Part shown: one piece after another, positions 31,115 through 40,800 of the stretch
Layout of the letters: each line of letters starts with the position of its first letter
Numbering within the stretch: the stretch's first letter is position 1
Assembly: GCF_032362555.1 (NCBI RefSeq)
Contig: NC_083519.1
Span: 823,501-887,500, forward strand
Length of the DNA: 64,000 bases
Direction of reading: 5' to 3'
DNA from: Amyelois transitella
Lineage: Eukaryota; Arthropoda; Insecta; Lepidoptera; Pyralidae
Notes under the pieces: generated by a model
Database searches by the model: none
What the model was told of the DNA's origin: nothing
Seen by the model: only the letters and a program-made list of their open reading frames with translations
Position numbers and translations under genes: made by a program

Positions 31115-31363
31115 ATACATATGGTCACGTCTATATCCCTCGCGAGGCAGACAGAGCCAACAGTCTTGAAAGACTGAATGGCCACGTTCAGCTATTTGGC
31201 TTAATGATAGAATTGAGATTCAAATAGAGACAGGTTGCTAGCCCATCGCCTAAAAAAGAATCCCAAGTTTGTAAGCCTATCCCTTCGTCGCCTTTTACTA
31301 CATCCATGGGAAAGAGAAGGAGTGGCCCTATTCTTTTTGTATTTGTGCCGGGAACCACACGGC
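31115..31363 (-). repeat. Family A, full-length copy
   Basis: A minus-strand copy from ATACATATGGTCACG to GGGAACCACACGGC, 158 bp from a full plus-strand copy. The two face each other with their tails inward. Confidence 0.92.
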
Positions 31364-31679
31364 AATACAGCTATAACTTACCTCCCTCTATACCGCGATC
31401 TCTCAAGCCTCATCCTAATCCTAAAGCCGCGTTCACACGCAAGGTTGCGACATCATAGGTGCTCCGAATCTGCCTTTAGGCGATGACCATTGTCTGTTGT
31501 GACGTAACTTTATATAATGTGTAATATGCGCAGATTCGAGCGATTAGTCGTGGGATTACGGTTTCATAATGATCAGCACTGTACCGTGACGTCGATGTTG
31601 TATTGTCATCTAGTACAGTGAGAGGCATAGAAACCAGATCTCTGACTTAATTGTTTCTATCATCATTCATATATCATAC

Positions 31680-31941
31680 CGTGTCGTGTGGTTCCCGGCA
31701 CCAATAGGAAATAGAATAGGACCACTCCATCTCTTTCTCATGGATGTCGTAAAAGGCGACTAAGGGTAAGGCTATAAACTTGGGATTCTTCTTTTAGGCG
31801 ACAGTCTAGCAACATGTCACTATTTGAATCTCATTTCTATCATAAAGCCAAGCAGCTGAACGTGGCCTATTAGTCTTTTTAAGATTGTCGGCTGTCTACC
31901 CAAAAATGGATATAGACGTGATTATATGTAAGTATGTATGT
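31680..31941 (+). repeat. Family A, full-length copy
   Basis: From CGTGTGGTTCCCGGCACCAA to a TATGTAAGTATGTATG tail. A shorter plus-strand tail piece follows at about 31955-32025 (CATTTCAGTCTTTTCAAGAC, CTCTGTCTACCCCGCAATG). Confidence 0.9.
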
Positions 31942-32404
31942 AAAAATCATACATTTGAACATAGCATTTCAGTCTTTTCAAGACTGATGTCTCTGTCTAC
32001 CCCGCAATGATTAAGGCGTGATTTTTCTCGCCTATGTTTGCCCATGAGACTGCTTTGGGTAAGTCAAGTTTATTACACGAAGCGACTCAGTCACGTCAGT
32101 CACAGTTTACAAGTAATTAAATAAGAAGGAAGGTACTATATTGTCTTAATCCAATGTCTATTTTATTCTTATAGTCTACGGAATAATAAATGGTAATAAG
32201 CCTGGTTTTTTTGCGATAGTAACGCGAAATTTCTCGCTATTTTCGTAACTCCTTTATAATGTTAGATGCGTATAAAATATTTCGCAGAATCAGTGCATTT
32301 GCAACAGACAGACCGACCGTTATAGTTGTCCACTCCTACAATAGCAACAATGTAACTATGTGAAATATCATAATGGCGGCATTGTATGGAAATGTATGTA
32401 TCTC

Positions 32405-32556
32405 ATGCATACATGCATATAATTACGTCTATATTCCTTGCGGGGAAACATAGCTACTAGTTTTGAAAAGACTGAAAGGCCGCGTACAGCTGTAAACGTG
32501 GCTTTTCAGTCTTTTCATGACTATAACCTCTGTCTCCCCGCAAGGGATATTGAAGT
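32405..32556. repeat. Family A tail-out inverted pair (hairpin)
   Basis: Minus-strand tail piece 32411-32492 (CCTTGCGGGGAAACA, TTTTGAAAAGACTGAAAGG) joins directly to plus-strand piece 32493-32556 (TTTCAGTCTTTTCATGACTA, TCTCCCCGCAAGGGATA). The junction lies at the shared CAGCTGTAAACGTGGC. The arms form an imperfect palindrome of about 150 bp. Confidence 0.85.
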
Positions 32557-32746
32557 GTTAAGGTTTTTTTATATATATATATAGTAAATAAAAATCTTAA
32601 CAGATTTACTTCGTCTGAGTCATGCGAGTGGGATGCTAGTGGATTGGATTACAGGGCTATGGAGTCAGATACGGACATTTGCCTCGAAAATCTCTCTAGT
32701 AATTTTCAATAGGCTAGTGGCTCGCTGCTCATTGGCTATTATATTA

Positions 32747-32806
32747 CTTGCTGTGCCCGCGACTTCGTCCCCGTGGAATAGTTATTTTGGGCATCATTGA
32801 ATATAA
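32747..32806 (+). repeat. Family D head fragment
   Basis: CTGTGCCCGCGACTTCGTCC, then GTGGAATAGTTATTTTGGGC, then CATCATTGAA. Only the 5' 60 bases are present. Confidence 0.85.
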
Positions 32807-32869
32807 TGGTAACAGTTGAATTGATTTCTAATGCACTTCTAGTAAATACGTACGAGTATTTATTTATTA

Positions 32870-33091
32870 CGTTCATACATATAATCACGTCTTTATCCGT
32901 TGCGGGGTAGACCGAGCCAACAGTCTTGAAAAGACTGAAGGATCACGTTTATGTGTATGGCTCATCATCTATAAGAAAATCCCAAATTTATATATACCTA
33001 TAAGAAAAGCCTCTTCCTAAGTCTTCTTTTACAACATCCGGGAAAAGATATGGTGTAGTCCTATTCTAAAGCGCCAGGAACCATACGGCAC
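32870..33091 (-). repeat. Family A, diverged near full-length
   Basis: From TTCATACATATAATCACGTC through TTGCGGGGTAGACCGAGCCA to GCGCCAGGAACCATACGGCA, with an internal deletion around the middle. Confidence 0.85.
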
Positions 33092-33100
33092 TTATTAACT

Positions 33101-33377
33101 ACTAGCTGTGCCCGCGACTTCGTCCGCGTGGAATAGTTATTTTGGCCATCATTGAAGCCCTCAAGGATTTCAATTTACCCCGTATTTTTCACATTTTCCA
33201 TTATTTCTTCGCTCCTAATAGTTGTAGCGTGATGTTTTATAGCCTAAAGCCTAATCGAGGAACGATTAATGGTCTATTCAACACAAAAATATTTTTTCAA
33301 TTTGAACCAGTAGTTCCTGAGATTAGCGCGTTCAAACAAACAAACAAACTCTTCAGCTTTATAATATTAGTATAGAT
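33101..33377 (+). repeat. Family D short retroposon, full-length
   Basis: From ACTAGCTGTGCCCGCGACTT through AGCGTGATGTTTTATAGCCT and GAGATTAGCGCGTTCAAACA to TATAATATTAGTATAGATT. This copy shows both ends clearly. Confidence 0.92.
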
Positions 33378-33855
33378 TATTCTTGCTTTCATCCAACTTA
33401 TGTACACCTTCTAATGTTTTTCCTCACGCGTACTTACGTAATCGGTCAAAGGCTATTGAGATGTTTTCATCGTCACCCAATCGCTTCCATTTAACAGCCA
33501 TTATGAAATTGACCTTTGTCATAATTGCTTCCATGATTTACTTTTATTACGTCATCTCGGCAATCCAATGGCTACGATATATTGCTTTTAGCATTAGATT
33601 CGTGAGTTATGGATTGATATCGATTAACTTTAAAGATTTCAATTTAATGTTGTTGTTAAATAAATTGAGTTTACTCGAAGGTTGGTCAAGATGTCCATAT
33701 CAAATATGTTACTCATTTTTGGTGTAGTTGCTGTTTCAAATGCCATATCACTAACCAAGCTTGTGGCAGACAAATATACATAATATATTAATTAACGTGT
33801 AACAGGGTGTGGATACATAGGTTAATTGAATCACATGTTACGGTGTCAAAATGTA
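33378..33855. other. Intergenic between repeats and the cuticle gene
   Basis: A plus-strand frame of 114 codons (33383-33727) contains an internal Met followed by hydrophobic residues. It has no recognised family, no clear promoter and AT-driven composition, so I do not call it a gene. Confidence 0.35.
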
Positions 33856-33861
33856 TTTATT
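33856..33861 (-). terminator. Candidate poly(A) signal of the cuticle gene
   Basis: AATAAA on the minus strand (TTTATT on the plus), about 450 bases past the stop codon of the cuticle-type gene. The UTR between is GC-richer than the flanks, which suits a transcribed region. Confidence 0.6.
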
Positions 33862-34306
33862 TTTTGTAAACAAAAATAATAAAACTTACAACAAAAATTA
33901 TGCTATCTTATGATACTTTATACAAGACATGAGCCGAGTCCAGCGGTGAGCCACTTCGTCAGAAACGACTGGCTGCGCCGCTGGTGCATCTTTGGCTCAA
34001 CCACGAAAACTATAATCGCAGCATCGTTAACCCTCTATGATGTACAGACACAGGGAAACCACGTTGCGCAAGTTTTCGCGGATGAGCTGGTAACCCGTGA
34101 TCGTGCACAGTCGCAGGCGTTGGCCGAAGGTGGAACGACTCGGCCGGGCCGGCACCACCTACATTGTACGTGGCCACCGGCCGAACTTTAAACACATTCG
34201 CACGCGCCCAGGGTTGGGAAGAGCGCGCACGAATAACGTCGACCGACAGGGACAGTTCATAAGTGACTGAAAACTGAACTGGTCCGTCCTTAATTTGGTT
34301 GGTTAC

Positions 34307-34843
34307 TTAGAAGGGGGCGCCGTAGCTGCTGGAGGGGGCGCGGGCGGGGGCGCCGTATGAGGAGGAAGGACCGGACGGGTATCCACCGGATGAGCCACCG
34401 GACTGCTCGAATTGAGCGACCTGGATGGCTTGGCGGACTCCTTCAAGGTCGATTCCTACAACGCGGGCGGAGGGGGCTCCGTAAGAGGTGGACGGGGCTC
34501 CGTAGGAAGAGGAGGGGGCGGGGGCTCCGTAGGACGAGAAGGGAGCGGGGGCACCGTAGGACGAGGAGGGACCGCTGGAGTGGCCGCCGAATCCACCGCC
34601 GAATCCGGATCCAGATGAAGATTGGGATTCTTCTTTAAGGAGGATTTGGCGGACCTGTTCCAGGAGTTGTGGGTCGACGTTCTGGCCTTCGGAGGTCTGG
34701 AAGCCGGAGGAGACGGCGCGGTAGCCGCCGCCGCCGCTCAGGCCGCCGCTGAAGCCGCCGCTGAAGCCGCCGGAGGAGGGCCGGTTGTAGTTGTAGCCGG
34801 ATGGTGGCTCAGCGTGGACCGATACCAACGCGAGGGCTATGCA
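34307..34843 (-). CDS. Cuticle-type protein, exon 2 (178 codons)
   Basis: This exon holds the whole mature protein and most of the signal peptide. Its 5' border is set by TTTTGTTACAG just before TGC ATA GCC. Open frame continues nine bases upstream of the border but lacks an ATG, which confirms the need for a separate first exon. GC-rich, with strong Gly/Ser/Pro bias. The antisense frames across it are open only because of this composition. Confidence 0.9.
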   Translation of the reverse strand, partial: CIALALVSVHAEPPSGYNYNRPSSGGFSGGFSGGLSGGGGYRAVSSGFQTSEGQNVDPQLLEQVRQILLKEESQSSSGSGFGGGFGGHSSGPSSSYGAPAPFSSYGAPAPSSSYGAPSTSYGAPSARVVGIDLEGVRQAIQVAQFEQSGGSSGGYPSGPSSSYGAPARAPSSSYGAPF

Positions 34844-37800
34844 CTGTAACAAAAGAATAGGGTATTTTAATGCTTTGTATATTTTTGCTGTTTAAATTAT
34901 AATACCAAAGACCGTAAGTCACACTGAGCATTAATATCAAGAGCTTCTTATCGTTAAACCATCAACAAAGATATTCAATCTAATCTCCAAAACCTAAGTG
35001 CCGAGACTAAAAATGATAAATCCAAAATCAATGAACATATAATAACAATTTTTAACAGTTAAATTAAGATACTTTTGTAAACACATAAATATACAATGAA
35101 GTTATATAAACAACTCAAAATATTCATGTTTACATCATTAATAAAATAATCATAACTGAGACATTATGCAATGCATATTATTATTTACCATCACGTTTCA
35201 TAATATGAACATTCATATACCGTACTCAAATAGAATTCCACTTATGATATTCAAAGGGTTTAAGATGTAAGTCAATAATATGTTACGTCCTCACGAAAAG
35301 CTATTAGAAATAATAAGTAATGCAGACTCGAGAGTTGAACAAGTATTTCTATAGAAGTCCATTGCATCTTTTGAATGCCGTATAAGAGTCGTTAAGCTTG
35401 CAATAATACACGGCGCTTGAATTTTAATATCTACCATTAAATTCTATTCAACCTTAGAGGAACTGTTTCTTCAAGAGAATTACAATGATTTACCAGATGA
35501 GTTTTATTAAGAATCTTGGATTAATAAGAAATTCAGTGTGTTCGAAGTTTTTAGAAATGGTGCGTTTTATCTATATTGCGATAAACAGTAATTTTTATAT
35601 TATATTAAGCCAGCCAATCAGACGATTAAATGTATGAATGTAGGATTTTATAAGCTGTTAAAACAAAGAACATATTTTAACACATGTCTTTGACGGATAA
35701 ATTTAAATGTTAAAAACGAATAGGCGAGAGAATCATAAACATAAATACATCGTTAAATTTACAAATGACCATATTTAAGATGCCAGGCCTGTTAATGGCC
35801 GTGTATCTAGTGTGGTTACTATCAATTAATGCATGTATTGTCTCAGCTTTCTACTTCAATCTATGTTTGCTAATGCGTTCACATCTCAGTATTAAAATAT
35901 ATGTAAATACCAGTTATTCAACGGTTGCGTAAAACTTCTTTATCGACCAATTCTTTACTTACTTTTCTAACGATAGAAGTTAATTGAAAGTGAAATTTTT
36001 CGGGGTCAAGATGAACGTACTTGTGATCTATGTGACTTTTACTTTTCTCATTATTTTTCTTTCGGACATGTAATAGCATCTTGTCTTCGTTTGATAACAG
36101 TTTGAACACACAATTAAAGTAACGTTCATGAGAAACAGGTCAATTTACAATTGCTTTTGTTACAACCAGCTTTTATGTTGATTGTTTTTATGGTAAACAT
36201 TTTGTTGGAAGTTAATCTTTGTTCTTAAATAATCTTTATGAATGAAATTCTTTTTTGTCATTACTATTATTATTATTAAAATCTTGAACTACTGTTCGAA
36301 AGTTTATATTTATATTCCTTTTTTTATTGTAATCAGCAGTTGCATTACCTATACAATTTTCATAAACTAGTCGGGCCTTCCGGCTCATTTCAGGTATGTT
36401 TGTTATTCCTTTTCCCTTTATGGAAATGATTAATTTTTCTCTGATTTGATGATTCGATAAACAATGATTCGAAGTGAAAGCTAGAGGTCAGAGTTGAACG
36501 GGAAGAGTTGCGTCACGGAGGCTCTGGGAATCGCGGCCTCAGTCGGCTTCGCATGGCCGACCCCTGACCTCCGGGTCAAAGGATTGCGACATAACTAAAT
36601 CAAGATTTGTGAATTTGTTATTTTCTATTGAAAGCTGCCACAAATTGTTATAGACGTGTTCTATGTCCTGTGACCCGTGGATGGTTATTTAAAAAAATAA
36701 GGTAATCTGCAGTCAAATAATCTTAAAGGAAGAATTTATGAAGTTCCATTGATTTGATTTGAATAAGTACAATCTTTGTAGTTGTCTTAATAAAAAAATC
36801 TACCTTAAAAAAAGGTAAAGGTAAGTAGATTACTACTAACATGATTTATTCAACTATTATTTAGTTTCAATAAAGTTACACGAATACTGTGATTGACTGC
36901 TTTGAATGTACAGATGTGTCAATATTGATTGTTGACTAATAATTATCAATCATGTTTCTTAACGTGTCTGTCATCGAAATAGGGTTTGATATGTGCCCTA
37001 TTGCTTTGAGCGATTGCTCGTCAACTCATTATCTGGTCTTGATCTTTAATTGTATAAGCAAGATTAAGAAAAGAAAGTTGTAACTGGTACACTTCTAAGT
37101 ATAGAATGAATAGAACTAAAAATATGCCTCACAGCAAGACGATGTTGTGAAAATACTATTGTACATAATCTTCTTAATCCAATGACTGTTTTGTAATTTG
37201 TTATATTTCTTTTTATGTGCAATAAAGAGTTTACAAACTAACAATATTATGAGTGGTGTGACTGACAAAAGACTTTGCGACGGAAATATTTTTGAAAAGC
37301 CAAATTTATAACTCTAAGTATACCTACTAATTATGGAGGCATGGAAATCATTGAAATTGTGTGGTGTGTTTGTGAAATATAAGTAGGTTTAATACACTTT
37401 AAAAATCGTTGAAATTGTGAAAATTATGGTCACATCATGGCATGGCACTATAAGAGAGAATTTTCCAAAAATTCATTCATTCATTCATCTAAAAATTTGT
37501 TTTTCCTTACGATTACACACAATTTCATGGCAATCACCAAGTATAGATATTGTGTTTGGATCCAACTGAGTCATTGCGTCATATCCGCGATGACTGCGGA
37601 AATCACGCGACGGCATGAAGCTTTCAACTTTGATCTGCGGTTCTTGTGGCGTTACGACCTCAGATGATGTATATGTGAAATTTGTCATCTTCGTTTTTGA
37701 CGTCATCTTATTATCATCATCATCAGTTAGTCAATCAAAGGAAACGCTAACATACTTGTGATTCTTTTTTGTAGGTGGTAGGCTAGCAACCTGTACTTAT

Positions 37801-40800
37801 TTGAATTTCAATTCCATCAATATGCTATACAGCTGAACGTGGCCTTTCATCTTTTTAATACTGTAAGCTATGTCTACTCTTTATTATATCAAAATATATG
37901 TACCTATTTTAACAGAAGTTATTTATTGAATAATGTTGACATAAAGTGATAATTACAATTTCTTAACAATACTAATAATGAAACTAACTAATTAAAATGA
38001 TGTAACATTCCTAATTTGAACCTTGGAAATTTAAGTTTGGTAGGGTTTCCATCACGGATCAATCGTTATCAACGTTATCAACGGATCCGTACATACAATT
38101 TCTTGACAATCACGAAGTATAGATAGTGTATCTGGATATGAAACAAATTATGACACATGAATTTCTTACGTTAATTAATGAGGCTCCATTATGAATCTAT
38201 TTGCTAAGATAAAAATAACTTTAGTTAGGAAGTGTATCTCGCACCTACAGATAAGCAAACGACCCAGTTTTCGGGTAATTGCCTGATTACAACATTATAA
38301 TGCATCTATTTTTACTTATTCGACCTAGAATTCAACAACGTTAGCTATTATTATCCACCGTTGCATAGACTCAAGTTTATATAACTCAATTAATGTTTAC
38401 ACCCCAATTGAATGATTCAAATCTTTAACTTTAGATATTTGGATAATACATATAACATATAACATACATACATATGTTCACGTCTATATCCCTTGCGGGG
38501 TAGACAGAGCCAACAGTCCTGAAAGGACTGAATGGCCACGCTCAGCTATTTGGCTTAATGATAGAATTGAGATTCAAATAGTGACAGGTTGCTAGCCCAT
38601 CGCCTAAAAAAGAATCCCAAGTTTGTAAGCCTATCCCTTAGTCGCCTTTTACGACATCCATTGGAAAGAGATGGAGTGGTCCTATTCTTTTTTGTATTGG
38701 TGCCGGGAACCACACGGCACCAATACAAATAAACATATAACATATATGTTGATTATATGTTATATATAACATATAACATATAATCAAGGTTTTATCGTTA
38801 AAGCGATAGACAGAGCTAACAGTCTTGAAAAGACTGAAAGGCCATGTTCAGCTGTATGGCTTAATGATGGAATTGAGAAATATTGTGTGCTGGCTTCTCT
38901 TGATTGACTTACAAAATCAGGCGTAAAGTCAGGTCAAAAGGCAGAAAGAGTATCCGACACCAACGAGCTTGCATGAAGGGAGTTAAGAATGTGGATGAAG
39001 CGAAAGAAGTGTGCAGGGATCCGGATTCCCTCCGGTAAAGGGATGTCTTCAAATGCTACTTCGAAGCCGAGGCGGGTCGCTAGTTTACATAATAAATTCA
39101 AAACACAGCCTCCTAAAACACTGGTAGCCATCACCTACTTAGACCTGATGCATGTGACCGGCCTGCGAAGTGACCCTTCATTGCATGCCATTTGAGGTGA
39201 CGCAAAACATTCTAAACAGAATCATGCGCATTTAGTATTTCCAAAGAGCCGTTCATCGATTGAATTCTAAATTCGACATTAACAGTTATATGGATGACTT
39301 GAATGTCGAATGTATGTATTTACAAGAAGTTTTTTGATATTCTCAACCGCAAACGTGTGAATTCTCTTTAACATAGAAATAGACATTTGAACCGTTTGCC
39401 TAAACACCTCATGCTAACCACAATAATTGGAAAAGACTGGTCCATATTTTAGACTGTTCTTAAGAAAACACATAAAATGATACATACATACAATCACGTC
39501 TATATCCTTTTCGGGTTGACAGAGCCAACAGTCTTGAAAAGACTGATCGGCCACATACTGCTGTTTGGCTTAATGATAGAATTATGATTAATGTAGTGAC
39601 AGGTTGCTAGCGCGTCGCCTAAAAGAAGAATCCCAAGTTTATAAGCCTATCCCATATTCTTCTTTTACGACATCCATGAAAAACATTTTTCTTATCGATA
39701 TAAGAAGAATCAAAGACGCTTTTGCAAAATCGAATTTCGCGTTGAACTACTTAAATGGTGCAAAAATTCTTTCAATGCGTTGCTAAAAATTCTGTTGACG
39801 ACAGAAGGCAATAAAATTTCAGATGTTTTCGTAGAAAGTATAAGTTATGAATAATAGAAATCGGTATTATATCAGGAAATCGAAGAACAGAAGCCTGTTC
39901 GTGCTAATGTATATTATGTTTGACCTGTCTCAATAAACGTTGACATAAAACGTATTGACTGTTTGTCTTCACCATTAGAGTCGCCTACTGTAGTTGCACA
40001 AATAGAATTTCCAACAATTCGTATGTATCAAAATATTGACAAAGATAACTTTTTTAAGATTGATAATAAAATCACACAATTCGGCTGAGACGAACAATAC
40101 AGGCTTGATTTTAATAAAATGTAAAAAGTTTGAAGTTTTATTCCACTACCTTCAGTTATTACCCTTTTAATATTTTGCATAGAATTATTAAGTTTTTGAA
40201 AATCATTATTTAGGTCCATATTTTCAGTGATGGTCATTTATTCATTTACAACTTCACAAAATAAAATGTACAAAAGGCGGACCTAATGCCGTTTATGTTT
40301 GTATTGAACATGTAAAAGTAATCTAAAATTACGCACTAAAATTTTATTAATGTTACAAACTCGACATTTCTGCACGGTAGCAGTTTTTTTTTAAATTTAT
40401 TATGCTAAGAAATCCTTTTATTAATGCTAGATTTGTTATTAAAATTAGCAAAAATTTTAATAAAACTACGATAAATTGCATAAGTTATGTTAATGAAACA
40501 AATATTTCGAACGTCACGAAATTTAATTAAATTCATGCATAATGCACATTAGAAAGTTATATTCTATTAATATAATATTTGCGGATCTAAAAGTAAAATT
40601 GACTTAAGTAAATATTATGTTTGCAAATGTTTCGCCAATGATTCGCGTAAAAGTAAAAATCAATTTCGAATTTAGTCAGAAAAGATAATTAACGTGTATT
40701 CTGAAGTTTGTGTTAATAAATTTTTCATTAATCAATTATAGATTAACGATATTTCCTAGCACAATGGGAATGTGTGTAATTCATTCAAACAGAGTGTTTT

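Noticed and set aside
33383..33727. 114-codon plus-strand ORF with an internal MKLTFVIIASMIYF start
   Set aside because: The hydrophobic run looks like a signal peptide, but the rest is AT-driven, no family is recognised and no gene signals surround it.
34357..34849. Plus-strand ORFs opposite the cuticle exon (93, 68 and 75 codons)
   Set aside because: They are open only because the opposite strand is Gly/Ser/Pro-rich. The minus strand has a signal peptide, splice sites and a poly(A) signal.
40028..40237. 69-codon minus-strand ORF in the cuticle intron
   Set aside because: AT-rich with no recognisable family. Its length is expected by chance.
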